Shown in pieces: positions 32,536 to 44,844 of a stretch of DNA of 64,000 nt; position 1 is the first letter of the stretch, and every line of letters starts with the position of its first letter. The DNA lies in NCBI RefSeq assembly GCF_021347895.1, contig NC_067115.1, positions 6,534,064 through 6,598,063 of the forward strand. The letters are read 5' to 3'. The notes below the pieces were generated by a model. The model was not told where the DNA came from. It searched no databases and saw only the letters and a program-made list of their open reading frames with translations. Position numbers and translations under genes: made by a program. Source of the stretch: Acanthochromis polyacanthus. Its lineage: Eukaryota; Chordata; Actinopteri; Pomacentridae.

Positions 32536-33940
32536 GGCTGCCTCCAGCTCCATAAATAAAGGATGGCGCATCCACCCCAGCTGCTCCCTCACCCGCCTCC
32601 CCCCTCGGCGTTGACTGGACGCCCGAAGTCGCAGGGCCTCGAACGCGCTGCTTGTCATTGTAAGTGCAGAAGGGGGTAACACAGAGCCAGCTGCTGCGGC
32701 GATTCCACACACTTCCACACTACTGAGTAAACACAAAGCTGCTGAACCACATCGCAAAATGAATGATATGGCCTCCTGGGATGCACAGCGAAGACACATC
32801 TCCAAAGGTTTATTTATTTTTTTAACCAGTGTCACGCATGGCTAAAGTTATCTGCAGCCAATCACAGATACACTGTGGTTTCTGCTCTGCTGGATTTCCG
32901 TAAGAGCGGATTTGGAATGATTGTTTTAATCATAGTCATAATAGCTACTGTGCATGCTATGCAAATAATATCTCAATCAAATAGATTGGATTTTCTTCCA
33001 CCTGATGTACCACTGGCTGACTCTGGAGCTGCACGCAGGGCTGCATGGGGCTTTGATTTACAAGGAAGTGAGGGAAGGAAAGGGATGATGTGTGGAGGGA
33101 AAGCAGAAATACACAGCCAGCCTGCCTGGGGATTGTTTCTGGTCACTGGTTCAGGTCCCTTGCTGCTGACGCCCTCTGTCAAGTTGTTGAGATGCAGTGT
33201 GAGATGCAGCAAACACAAATCCTCCCTGTCTATTTTTTTTTTTAAGTCACTCACACATGTACACTCGGTCAGATTTGTGCATACAGAATCACAGTGGCAA
33301 GTTTAAACTGTTCCCTTCTCTCTCTAAGCCTCTCCTCTTTATCCTCCTCTGCTTGTTGGTGAATTTGCATGTGCTGCTGCTTACTGACAAGATTACTAGG
33401 CAGAGGGTGTACTGTGATCTTACAATGCAGTAGTGTTCACTCTGCCTGTTTGGAATCCCAGTGCAGCGCAACCACACTGCTAATGTTGCAAAAGTAAAGG
33501 CTGCCGTTGCTAATTATTTATCTTTTTGACGCTAAAATAACACATCTGTGTCCATCACAAGTGTCAGGAGTCACGACATTTTTAAAAGTTTTTTAATCTA
33601 AAATGCAAAAAACAGATGATCCGGAACACTTTCGAGAATGAGTTATTGTAGAGAAATGATCCTGATCAGATTTCTGTGAAGTGATTACGCTTTCAGCACT
33701 GTTTGACAACAAGCAAGGAAAAACTGTATCTAGGCTGGTTCAGCTTTACAAATAGTTCCCATTAATTTAAAAGAAAAGTATATTGCCGTTGAGTAAAACG
33801 AAAATGGTATGTAATTTGTCATGGAAATAAAAATCATGTGATAGGAGGAGTCCCGGAGAGATAATCTAATTAGAGACACGTTGTTGAATGAAATTGGACG
33901 TCCCCCCCAGCCTCACATGAGCCTTGCACCTGCTGCTCTC
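32536..33940. other. Intergenic; G+C-rich start, then nothing recognised
   Basis: 32540-32720 has raised CpG content and may be a promoter of the - strand candidate exon. From 32850 onward there is ordinary A+T-rich sequence with short open frames only. Confidence 0.4.
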
Positions 33941-33942
33941 CA

Positions 33943-33956
33943 CCTTCAGGGGGCAG
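33943..33956 (+). promoter_or_regulatory. CTCF-like motif
   Basis: CCTTCAGGGGGCAG matches 12 of 14 positions of the CTCF core, including the AGGGGGCAG part. The same bases form a plausible splice acceptor (pyrimidine-rich CTGCTCTCCACCTTCAG), so an exon starting at 33950 is an alternative reading, but no family supports it. Confidence 0.3.
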
Positions 33957-34103
33957 CGACGCCCTCCTGTACCGCTGCGCCCCCATCAGCATGCTGCTGC
34001 AGCGCTGTGCCCACTGTAAGGGGAGTCGTGGCTTACAGTGGTGAATTCATTAACCTTTTCGCCACTCCCACTGAAAGGCTGCAGTCGGAAATAACGCCCC
34101 CCC

Positions 34104-34111
34104 CACACACA

Positions 34112-34158
<47 letters not shown>
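34104..34158. repeat. (CA)n microsatellite
   Basis: About 27 CA units with one TA interruption, preceded by an 8-base C run. Likely length-polymorphic. Confidence 0.97.
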
Positions 34159-34159
<1 letters not shown>

Positions 34160-34569
34160 GCCCTCACCCCTTCTCACCCCTTCTCAGCTCCTGAACCAGT
34201 TTAGTGAAAGACAGAAAAGGAGGGGCAGGACCCCATTTGCTCCTAACTAAAAAAATGTCATTTCACATCAGATGGTTAGTTATTCAGCGACTCAAGGCGT
34301 GTTTATGGGTGTGATGCGCAATCATAAGCTATCCGAAGGCTGACGTGGGATGGTATCAGACAGGCGGCAAATTTTGGATGGAACTTATAATTGTCTCACT
34401 TGAGACTGTCTGATGGGCTTTCTGCACTTGTGAGCTAGCTTTCAGTTGCTGTTTGTGTCACTGCGACCAGTGTAGGACACCGAAAGAAAGTTCAGCCACA
34501 AGGAAAGTGACAGAGCGACTCACATCCACGGCATCTTCGTGCTGCAGATAAAAGCTGCAGCTTATCAGA

Positions 34570-35720
34570 GTTAAAGGTCCCATATTGTTTTACTTTTCAG
34601 CAAATTAGTACAACTCTCACACACTCGCACAGTGGGTCTTCCTACTTATCGTCTCAAAGATGGTTCATTTTACTTTGGCTGTTTAACTCCTGGCTTTAGA
34701 CCTGATCTAAACAGGCTGTTTCTAGGTCTGTAGCATTAAATGCAGCTGAGTTGCTGCTGTCCCCACTCCTTTCAGGAAGAAGACCGTCTCTGTACCTGGG
34801 ATTGAGAGGGAGTTGAACAGTTGACCTCACAGCAGCTGAGAGATGTAAATGAGTGTGTGAAATGAGGACTTTCTATCACTTCTAGCTTCCTGTCTGAGCA
34901 TAATCTTTCATGGAAATATGGGCGAATTCACAGCCCAGCCGTTATTTTCATTGTGTGTGTTGAGTTTGTCAGACAATGCTATAAAATCAGTGTTTTAGCT
35001 GCAACATAACAGCTTAGAAGTGACATGACATCTTAAAGGATTGCGTTTAAGCCTGAAAATCTGTACATTACAGCAGCTCTTTTCTGAATTCGGTCGTTTT
35101 AAAATTCAGTCTATGTGAGCACAGAGAGCAGGAGAGAAGCTAACAGTTGTAAACAACAGCAGAGTTTAGGTTGAACTGAGGCACAACGGGTGACATGAAA
35201 ACACAGTAACCCACCCAGTCCTTATTTACTGCTTCAAATTAAAGTTTCCACCATCTCTGAATGTCCCTCAGTGTTTCCACAGAGCTGTGACCTGTGAACC
35301 ATCAAAGCTAACGTTATTGCAGTGGTGACATGACTGTATCATAACCCACTGGGTGTTCAGCTCCTCAGCAGCACTCATTGCTGGGAGTGCAAGAAGACTC
35401 TCATGTTCACTCTTGTAGCCAACAGCAGAACATTTGTTGACTTTTATTTGTGGCTCAGACATTTTAGAGTTAGCAGAAGTAGCTGTAGAAAGTAAATAAA
35501 CCAGGTGGACTGTGAGACAGCTGCTCTTTCTGAATGATTCACCTGGAAACGGTGAGGAGGCGGGGCTGTACATGGCTATGAGCTGGACGACCATTCGTTC
35601 TTCAGTTTCTACTTAAACTGGATAAAACTATGACTGATCTGTTAAAGTGGGAGATTATGTAGTTGAACGGGGATTAAGAAGTGGCAGCTTTATATTTTCA
35701 TAGCTTTTATTTTACACTTC
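34570..35720. repeat. Putative dispersed repeat with THAP-like remnant on the - strand
   Basis: The start TTAAAGGTCCCATATTGTTT and the interior are of a kind I recall as interspersed in percomorph genomes. On the - strand at 35268..35594 a 108-residue frame contains MSEPQIKVNKCSAVGYKSEH, then LLALP and LNTQWV, and later SCHHCNN. The C-x(3)-G, LP and W spacing is suggestive of a THAP zinc finger, as in P-element/THAP-type proteins, but the second cysteine is replaced (GYK) and the frame ends early. No inverted repeats located. Both claims are tentative. Confidence 0.35.
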
Positions 35721-35724
35721 CAAG

Positions 35725-37030
35725 TTTTTAGGACATACAAATGACAATAAAAATGTATTTTCACCACATGAGGCGTTTAAATTTAAGGCTTTTACTCCTT
35801 AAATAGTTCTATCAGGACTTGTTACTTCCATGAATGTGCACTGAAATTTGCAGACAGATTGTGACTGAACGCAGCTCTGAAACAGAATATGTAATGTTTC
35901 TCACAGTATCACCACCCTGAATTTTTAACCGCACAATGTGATTTTAAACAGGAGAAAACCACCAGTCTCTCTACCCTCACTTTAAAAGTCTTTGCTTAAA
36001 CTTGGTATTATAAACCTTTAATTTCTAAGTGTGAGGCAGCTGCTCTCGCTCTTGACTTCACTCTGATGTCAAAAGATGTTCAGAATGAAAGAATGCAGAC
36101 GTTCACTTTCTTTTCTTTTAAATAACAAATTATATAAAGAAAATCACGATATTTTGTGACACTATATTGTCAATCTCTCATGTCTCTTTTATTACAGGTC
36201 ATATCATGAGGTGCCCAGAGGCCGATACAGAGAACAGATGCTGTACTGCAGCACAAATATTACATTACAAGATCCAAAAAAGCTGACAGGATTCGGTTTC
36301 AGTGTGAAGCGACGTCCATGTGAACGTGTCCTGCAGGCACTGAAGTCTGCCAGAGAATTAGAGGCAGACAGGCCTGAGATCAAGAAGAATTAAAAGTGGT
36401 ACAGGAGGATGTGCAAGTCTCCTGTGAAAGGAGTGCAAAGCAGGAGACAGTCAGGCAGGAAAGGAGGATCAAAAAAATGAAGTGACAGGGGGGGCTTGGA
36501 GAACCTGGAACTAGAGCTGAGAGAGTTCCAGAGGCCAGCGTGAGAACTAATGGGGAGGAACCGATGTGATGGGAAAGGTTTTAATGAGCAAGAATGAGAG
36601 GAGTGAGAGATGAAGGTGAAGTCGAAGGGCGGAAAGGGCGACTGGTCAGTGTCCATGCATGGAGGGTATTTAAAGTCTATAAAGAGGCTGCGATGTAAAC
36701 TGTCATGTTGTATTCAAACCTGTCAAACAGCCGCAGACAGAAAGGATCTGAAGCGGCATCACAAAGCTACACTGAAAGTTGGTTGAAGGTGAAAATGTAC
36801 AATTTTGCTACAGCTGCCTGAAAAAGCAACAAAACACTGTACAGAGTTTATCCCTCCTTCCTCCTTCCTTCTGTCTGGCAGGCAGTGCTTTCCATAGATC
36901 GCTGTTTTCCTCCTGCTTCCAGTCTTTATGCTAAGCTAGATGGCTATCTTAAAGAAACAAGAGCTAAAGCAAAATGGTGAGAAGGGGGCCTGCAGGAAAG
37001 TACAGTATGAGGAAAAAATTGTGCTTAGCC
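35725..37030. other. Intergenic, nothing recognised
   Basis: Short open frames such as 36211..36393 (+) have no family features. A purine-rich stretch lies at 36400-36640. Confidence 0.5.
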
Positions 37031-37049
37031 TTAACCCTCTGAAACCCAG
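37031..37049 (+). mobile_element. Left tip of a TTAA-type element
   Basis: TTAACCCTCTGAAACCCAG matches the tips at 47272..47288, 53662..53680 and 58365..58384 (the first two in reverse). The opposite end of this copy was not found. Confidence 0.55.
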
Positions 37050-38860
37050 AATAAACTGGCAGATTTAAAACGCATGTTATCATCAACAAAACTTAAGAAA
37101 TTGTACAATTTTTCAACAAGAAAGTGTAAAAAGAATTTTTTTCATGTGTGACATACAGTTTTGTTAGCAAAATTAACCCAGTCTCAGCTTAAAATCATGA
37201 CATTTGATCAAAAATTGTTTCATTGTACATGTTTAATTGAATAGAAAGCAAAAAATAACCTGCTTGCATCCAATTCTGTAAAAACCTAAATATTTTGTGC
37301 TGTTTGGTACAATTTACGGACCATTTCAGACTCAGCTGTGACCTATGTAATTGATTCCATGTTTTCAAAAGATAATTTAACTTTGTCTTTTTGATGATTT
37401 ATGGCATTATGTCAGACATGCTGCACTAACTTGAGTACTCTCCACTTCTAGCCATGGTTGTACTCTTAAAAAGACGTTCTATCTGGTTTGATACTTGAAG
37501 TTAGTGTAAAAATCATCTTTCATGAGGTCAGGATGACGTTTGACCAACTAAATCTATTGAGTTTATTGTTGAATCCAAATGAAGGCTTTTGCCATATTTG
37601 AAGAAATGTCCATAAGGCGTTCAAGAGAAATGGTGCTCATAAGAATGTGGGGGGGGGGACCTCAAAACCAAACATTTTTCAAGCATCTTCTGAGAGTGTT
37701 ATTCTACTTGTAAGAAAAACATTCTGGGGCTAAATAAAAATAAAAATTCTTATTGAAAACAGTGTGAGGACTTAGAAATCCAGAGTATCAACGTCATCTA
37801 TTGCCGGCTGGTCTTGCAGATGTTTTCTGGTTCTTTTTAAAGCTCTACAGACCTGACTGATGGGTCGACCACACCCGTAGCTTCATGAAAACTCCCTGGT
37901 GTCCAATTTGAACATCTCCTGCTCTCTGCACTGTCCAGCATCATCCACAATCACTGTGCAGCTCAGGTGGGAGTTCTGTCAAGGAGATACTGATCTCCCA
38001 CAGCACTCTGCTCTGAGTCACGTTTTCTAATTTTAATCTGCTTCGACAGCCCATGCTGTAAAAATTAAATTGTTTATTTTGCAGACTTTTTTCTGTGTGG
38101 TTTAAATACAAGAAAAAGCAAATTTCTCAATAAGCTGGCAAATGTGAAACATCTGAATCTTATAGCTGCAAAAAAGTATAAAATTTCTGTATTTTTTAAG
38201 TTTAATTATTTGTGAACAAAGAATTAAATTATTGGCCAAACCGTTTCAAAGTATTCATTTCAACTAACACATTCAGTTATGTTCATCCAAATTAAGTTAT
38301 CAAGTTATATTAAAGCAATTAGTTTATGTTAAATGCACTTAAATCGTTTGATTCCTGTCAAATGAACAGTTTATCTTTGAGGCAAATTCATTTTCTGGAA
38401 CTTGGAAGTTTAAATTTTCCACAACTTTTGTACTAGTTTTGCCCAAAAGTAAAATTTAAAACATGATTTTGTCATAGGGCTTGCAGTTTTTTCCTTTCTT
38501 TACTCTGTAATCCTACTCAAAAACAGCAGTTACGTTGCAAGAAATGTTGTGATATGAGATACACAAAGGAGCAGAATTTTGCACTTTTTGCCAAAACCAG
38601 TATAGCATTCAGTCCAGTTTCAAGTTGATAGAACCCACAAAAACAAACAGCAAGAGGCTCATTCTAAACAATACTTTCCTTCAACTGCAGTACATACACA
38701 CTCTTTACAGTGTATAGCGTGGTTTGACAATGTTCACAGGTGTTTATACATATAAATACCTTTCATTAAACATTCAAAACATAAATAATTAACTCAGTCT
38801 CATGTAAAATCAAAGGTAGAAAGCACATTTTCGATATGAAGCATGTGAGACGGTTACTTA
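37050..38860. other. A+T-rich sequence, partly repeat-derived
   Basis: Contains CTCAGCTTAAAATCATGACA (about 37180), nearly repeated at about 58530 (CTCAGCTTAAAGTCGTGACA), so at least 37031-37240 belongs to the TTAA-tipped family. A 9-base G run is at about 37650. The remainder shows no gene. Confidence 0.5.
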
Positions 38861-38879
38861 TTGATTTTTTTCCCAGTAT

Positions 38880-40030
38880 TTTTTGGCCACTTAAGGTGCT
38901 GTTTTGATTTTGCAACTCCAGAACATCTCTCAGCAGCAGTCGCACGGATCTGCAAAGATGCCCTACACTGTGGGCGACGTTCAGCAATTCAAACTCCAGC
39001 ATAAACAGTTTACTAATAGGACTGCTGGTGAACTAAACTGCACGGCCACAACAAGCATTACCGCGCTCCGGTGCAATTACAATGTAAGAGACTTTAACAA
39101 GATGGCTATCAGCAATGAGCGTGTGATTAATGCTGCGCCCTCAGGTCTCGCAGGAGATGTGGACTGAGCTGAAACTCATTGGGAGGCAGCTAACGTAGCC
39201 ACTAATCAGCCCCAGTACTGCAGCATGTGTGTGCAGCCACGAGCACACCGGGATGTGGTGGGCAGCAACAAGTAGACGTTTCATATTGATGGCATTCCTG
39301 GGAAGAAGTGTTAGCGAAGCCGCAGGCCGGTGGACTTAAAGCACAATTAATGTGATCCGCAGTAGCAGGTCCTGGCCTGCGCTCCGTTTTCTCTCAATCA
39401 GCCGACCGACACTTTATCTGTCCCGTGTCCGCTAATCTAATCAGCCTGGTGATTGCTCTTTCTCCCTGTTCGGCTCCACTGAGTGATATTTAAAAAAAAA
39501 AGAGACCGGCCAACCCTGAGACAAATCGTGCTCTGTGTCCTTAAAGAAGTCTTGCCGTCGCCTTAATATGCAGCATGTTTGCTGTGGACGTGCCACTGCC
39601 TGGCCCGCCTTATGACACGATAAGTACATGTATTGTTACAGGACACTACAAAGGGCATGTGCCTAACAATACCAAAATGTATTGCTTCTCGATGCCTGGG
39701 TGGCTCAAGCGCTACTCAGTGACCTCATTGCTTTGAAATTGCATCTGATGAAAAGGGAGAAATATCATTTGGCTTGAAATAGGCATGCTGTATTTCACAC
39801 ACAATTAGCTGCGTAGCCACCAAACTGGACTTTCTCCAATCTCACGCTGCGAGTCAAAGAGTCACAGCAGCCATGTTTGGCTTGAACAAATTAAATCCTC
39901 TTGTAGCTATGCAACTGTGAAATTAGTACTAAAAAGACCCTCTTGAAAAGTCTATTAAAGTGTCCACAGTGATACTTCACAGAGTTCACTCATTGAAAGA
40001 AGTGGGCTGATGAGACTTCTGTTTTTGCTA
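38880..40030. promoter_or_regulatory. Candidate conserved non-coding block
   Basis: About 1.1 kb of complex, balanced-composition sequence with no repeats and no coding sense. It is rich in TAAT/ATTA and AATTAG cores and contains E-box-like strings. Such islands in gene deserts are often developmental enhancers. Conservation cannot be measured here. Confidence 0.3.
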
Positions 40031-40099
40031 CCAGTTGCACTACTTTACAGCCCTGAAGGTAAATACTGCAAAATTCTCCATATACTCACTGCCACTTAC

Positions 40100-40865
40100 A
40101 CTACACTGTAAAAAATAGACAATCCTGATGTTTTTCACAGTATTTTTTTTCTCGAGAATTCACTGTTATTTTAAAGACTTTACTTGGTTTAGTAAATTAT
40201 GCAGAGTTTACAGATATAAAAAAAAAACAATCTGAGCCTGATGTTACGTTGCTCTGCTTAATCAAAAATTAGTATCTGCTCTTTTATGGTTAACCATCAA
40301 ATGACACTATATTTTACTGCACAAAATCAGCAAAAATTTAATTTTTTGCTTAAAAATGTTTTAAGGATTGAAAAATTGTCAGTAATTTCAAACTTTTGTT
40401 TCCCAGATTTTCTGTTTTTGTTAGGTTACAGATAACAATCACTGAAAAAATATCAAACTACAGGTTAATTTGAAAAAATAAACTAAATTTGTAAATAATA
40501 TTCATTTCAGAAAGTTCTATTTTTTCTTTTTTTGTTTAGTGTGTTTGTGTCTGTATTTAATAAAAGATAATTGTTATTTGAACAAACTGTATATTAAGGA
40601 CAATTATTTCTGAAAGTGCCATTTTAAAAGTTTTCATTGTTTTGCTAAATCACAGAAAATATGTTGTAAACTCAGAGGAAAACAAATGTATTTATATGGT
40701 GACAAAAACTTTAAAACTGTAAATAATGTCCACATTGAAAATCTGTGTTTTTGTTCTTTTACAATCCAGTATGTGACCATAAAACTGCACAGTTTTATTG
40801 TATTTAAATCCGCTAAAATGTCCTATTTTGAATGTTAAAATATTCCACCATTTTAAAAAAAACAT
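40100..40865. repeat. A+T-rich dispersed repeat
   Basis: ACTGTAAAAAATAGACAATC, TTTTTCACAGTATTTTTTTT and the closing ACCATAAAACTGCACAGTTT belong to an A+T-rich family of 'ACTGTAAAA/TTTTACAGT' wording also seen around 51895-51950 and 53062-53240. Confidence 0.5.
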
Positions 40866-40869
40866 ATTA

Positions 40870-42280
40870 ATTTAAACAGCAAACTTTTTCCCCAAAATAA
40901 GTTTTAAAAAGCTATTTTCCCCACAGATTGTACTTTTACAACTGACTCCACTTGTGCGTCAGGTTTCCTGGTTCAGCTGCTGAAAATCTTTCAGAAATTC
41001 TTCCATAAATTTTCTAGTCAGGATTCTTTTAGTGGTGACTTTCCTCCAAAAAGAAAAAGTCTCAGACACAACAGCGGTCAGCATAGTGGAGAAAGTTCTC
41101 AGATCAGGTTCAGAAAACCGCTGCAGGCCACAGCGTGTTTCACCTCAGATGGTGAATTTCTAAGACGGATTTTTTTTTTTTTTTTTTTGCTGTTACTTCG
41201 AAATATAACAAAGTTGTTAACAAGCTGCTCTCTTTTTCACCACACATCTTATTTTTTTTAGGCCTAGTGAAAAAAGAGGAGCACGTGCGTAATATCAGAC
41301 AGGATTGCTGTAAAAGTGTTTGAGTCAAACGGCAAAAATGCAGACGAAAAAAATTCCTGAATTTTTCTCATGTAATTGTTGGGTACAGCTGAGTCAGCCA
41401 TGGCTTCTGGGTTGTGCCGATATTGGCATTTTTTCCCCCATTTTTACAGGACTTTGTTACTAGAAATGCTTTATTTTCCATAATTTGTTAAATGGAACAT
41501 GTACAATTAAGTGATTTTGATGAAATATAATATTGAAGCTTAGATTTGAATAATTTTCAGATGAAATAGCACAGGTAGTGCACAGACTGTCAGAAAACTG
41601 TCAATTCTTACAGTTTTTAGATCCTTTCTATGATAAATAGTGTAAATTTGGGTTGTTTTTCGTAGATATCATTCCTTTCAATCTTTAAGAATAATAAATT
41701 TGTACACAAGATGCAGAAAATTAAGAGTGAATTAATTATTTTTAGCATCTTTTGAGGTTCTGTCATGATATTTGGTGAGAATAGTGCATATTGTTGGAAT
41801 TAAACAAACGTGTCTAGATGACAGGAAAGGTAGGAAACTGCCATTACCTGTAGATGGAAGTCAACATTTTAACAGCTTTGAAATTCTGCCCTTCTGTAGA
41901 GCGTTGCAGGGGCTGCATTTTTTTTTTTTTTTTATTTACCTTTAGTACAAACTACAGCTGCTCTCACAATGCCACACTGTTGCATGCAGTATTCCTGCAG
42001 TTGGGGCATTTTTGACTGACTTGCTTTTATATCTGTTCCAGTCTACAGTACAAAATGAGCTGTCCTCTGTCTGTTGGTGGCTCATGCTTGTTTATTTGCG
42101 CTAGACACCATAACACATGTTTTGCATCTTCCACTGTAGAAGATTGTGGGTCAGAATGGCCAGAAAAGCAGGCTGGCTTGAAAACTGCTAAATGTATGTA
42201 TCTGGGTGCTTTTGACACACTTATTATTAGGACGTTAAAATCGCTCTCTGTGGCAGTACGGATATTGGAGGCAACCATGC
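40870..42280. other. Intergenic, nothing recognised
   Basis: T homopolymers at about 41170-41189 and 41920-41934. GTCAGAAAACTGTCA near 41590 relates to the hairpin at 6688-6719. No gene. Confidence 0.5.
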
Positions 42281-42284
42281 ACGC

Positions 42285-42420
42285 TCACACTCAATTTACA
42301 TTCACCAATTAACCTGCTGTTCACTGTAGGAGGAAGAAAACCTGAGCAGGCGAAACGAGAACAAGAAACCTTCTTGCTGTGAGGTGACGGTTCTAACCAC
42401 CAAGCCACTGGGCCACCCCA
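42285..42420. repeat. Diverged dispersed SINE-like repeat
   Basis: CACTCAATTTACATTCACCA, ATTAACCTGC, GGAGGAAGAAAACCTGAGCA, ACCTTCTTGCTGTGAGGTGA and CTAACCACCAAGCCACTGGG follow, in order, the wording of a very common teleost interspersed repeat with a tRNA-like portion. The central part is deleted. Identification is from memory. Confidence 0.6.
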
Positions 42421-42424
42421 GTGT

Positions 42425-42955
42425 TGAATTAACCTTTAAAATTTAAGCAACTCCTCTACTGGCTGGATATAAATAAAAAGGCAATCTTCATATCATCTCT
42501 GTTCTGCTGTTTGCCTTTAGAGAAAGCAAATAAAAACTGTACACCTCACTGTGGCTCCTGTCTGTCGGCTGAATGCTGTAGAATTACTTACCTCGCTGTT
42601 TCTGCTCAAACTTTGTCTCTGCATCTTGAGAAGGAAAATCATTTCGCATCTGCCAGACACAAACTCCTCGCGGGTTTGCATTGTGCTGTCTTGTGGGACG
42701 TCAGTGTTTCTTTTGTTAATCGGCTGCTGAAAGCAGAGCGGCCCGCCTGCTCCTGCCTGCCTCTGAAAACACCAGGGACTCATTCATGAAAAATTGATCT
42801 TTCCTCATGGAGCACTTAGCAGGGCTCACAGTTCAAGCCCTCTGCATCGTACAAACACTTGCTCCGGCCCCGAGAGGAGGAGCAAGGATGCTGAGAGAGA
42901 CATCTGCATGCCGAGGTGTTCTGAGGTGAAGCATTAAATCAGTCCTGCGTGCTCT
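42425..42955. other. Intergenic, nothing recognised
   Basis: Overlapping open frames of about 90 residues on both strands (42511..42789) are not supported by any family or splice site. Confidence 0.5.
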
Positions 42956-42959
42956 GAGA

Positions 42960-43390
42960 ATGTTACGCTCTCAGTTATTAATTTTCCTGAAGGAGCCAAA
43001 CGGAATAAAGCTAAATCTGGCTTTTTTTTTTATTTTTATTTTGCATTCGGGGACAGTCGGCAAGGAGATAAGTTGGCTGCTCCACCTGCTGTGGCAAAAT
43101 ATGGAGGGAAGATTCCATTGTTGGACTCAGAATGAGAGATGGAACAACAATAGTGCCGCACAACAATCCCCGGGCCGCCTGCGTCATAGACCCTGTTTAG
43201 CCACGGGCCTGCACACACACTCTGCAGACAATTACCTGCATCGCTATCCCGCCTGTGTACATGCAAATGAATCATCTTGCAGCCCGCCGCAGCTGATGAT
43301 GTCTGTTTGTTGCGAGTGGATTTCATTACTAATCCGTTTGTACCCCTGAGAGGGTACCGCATCTCGCCGGTGAAAGACGACAATGAAAAA
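42960..43390. promoter_or_regulatory. Candidate conserved non-coding block with an octamer site
   Basis: Complex, non-repetitive sequence with a perfect octamer ATGCAAAT at 43261-43268, a SOX-like ACAACAATAG and CAGCTG. Open frames on both strands here are unrelated to known families. Enhancer role is inference. Confidence 0.35.
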
Positions 43391-43394
43391 CCCT

Positions 43395-44700
43395 TGATGA
43401 ATTTGTAATGTCATACTAAAATCAGGGGTTTTAAGGATATCTGTTTCATATAGCAGCTTGGCAAGCCTTAACTGTGGACGAAAACTACTAAACTTTGTGT
43501 TTTAGGGGTAGGATTTATTCTTTCCTCTGATATATGCCAACACGAGCTCATTCCCTCACAGCTGCAAAGTTCTCACAAAACTTCTTAGAACTGAAGAGTT
43601 TTTTCTGATTAGAAATGTTTGAGTGTGTCAGCAGCAGATGTGTGTCAAAGTGGTCCTTTTGTTTGACACATTTTGGAAGTTCATGACCGGGTGAGAGGCA
43701 TCACCTAAAACACCTTATCAGACGATAACTGCAACACTCACAAGCCCTCAGTTTAGTCTTTAGACAAAACATTCTCCATGATACCTGATGCTGGTCTGCC
43801 TGAAGCTGCCTGATGGAGAGAAAAGATGCAGGATTTGTTAAGTAAAATATTTTACCTGAATTCTGCTAATCACAGCCTGTCAACGTTAGCTTTTCAGTCG
43901 AGAGTCTCTGTTTTTCTTTGCTGCTTTCCTCACTCCCTTGTTTGTCTGAGTTATGTGACACTCATCATATGAACTCATCCCTTCTAGACTTTCTACCTCC
44001 TCTTTATTTTTTGTGCAGGTTAAGAGACAAACAAACGTCCCTGTGAGTTGTTTCAGTAGCGCTTGGCTGGTCGCTTTCCGATCAATGGAACGTCAACAAC
44101 AACGTGTGGCCTGAATTTGAAAAAGAAAAAGGATAAAATCGGCTCCTATCTACCTGCCTATCCAGGATTATCTCACCGTCCGTCGTGTTGCAGTTCTGTT
44201 CTCCATAAATTTTATGCGCTGCCATGTGGTTGTGGCTCAAGCTGAAATCATCCTCCTGCAAAAATAAACGCCTCTGCAAACTTATACCAGAGCATCAAGC
44301 CAGCTTATTGGTTGATCCAGCCCCTGTCGAGAGGCAAAATTGAACAAAAATGAAAAAATGAAAAGATTCAAGCATTCAAGGCTTTATTTTCATGTGTAGC
44401 AACTGTCCGTGCAATGGAATTCTTAGTTTGCTGCATACGTAGTGCTGTGATGAACCTTTTTATAGAATACATTCATTCGCACACACTCAACACTCATATC
44501 TACTTATACACATGGATATGTAGAGTGTACAAGAACAGAACAAAAGGGTGTGTACAGACAAAAAGTATTTAAAAAATCACGTGTCACCAGCAAAGGTTTG
44601 CACAACAAAGCAGGATTTGAGGTTATCGAAGTAACTTCAGGTTCATCTCTGAATTTTCAGTACTACAACAGTGGTTTCATTCCGTGGCTCATGCTCATGG
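43395..44700. other. Intergenic; possible dispersed repeat at 44357-44600
   Basis: ATTCAAGGCTTTATTTTCAT followed by CAATGGAATTCTTAGTTTGC resembles a repeat I recall from fish genomes. Otherwise nothing recognised. Confidence 0.4.
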
Positions 44701-44704
44701 TATA

Positions 44705-44840
44705 GAGTTGTTGATGATCAATGACTGGCCACTCGGACTACAGACAAAGAGCATTGTGGGGGTTTAGCTAGCAGCGGGCCCCATGACAAAGACTTCTGTG
44801 ATTTGACTTAGACCACAACAGTGTGGCCTAGCGGTCGATA
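44705..44840 (+). repeat. Dispersed 'CTCF-bearing' repeat, partial copy 4
   Basis: AGAGCATTGTGGGGGTTTAG, CTAGCAGCGGGCC and CATGACAAAGACTTCTGTG match the 3' part of the family at 21660-21730 and 27610-27665. The part with the CTCF-like core is absent. Confidence 0.65.
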
Positions 44841-44844
44841 ATGT

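Noticed and set aside
32380..32835. 151-codon minus-strand frame read as one protein
   Set aside because: A consensus splice donor and better Kozak context support only the 34-codon part; the rest looks like 5' UTR and promoter.
33950..34012. Possible internal exon after the acceptor-like CTGCTCTCCACCTTCAG, ending at GTAAGG
   Set aside because: Both splice signals are plausible but the peptide matches no family and there are no partner exons; the CTCF-like reading is equally good.
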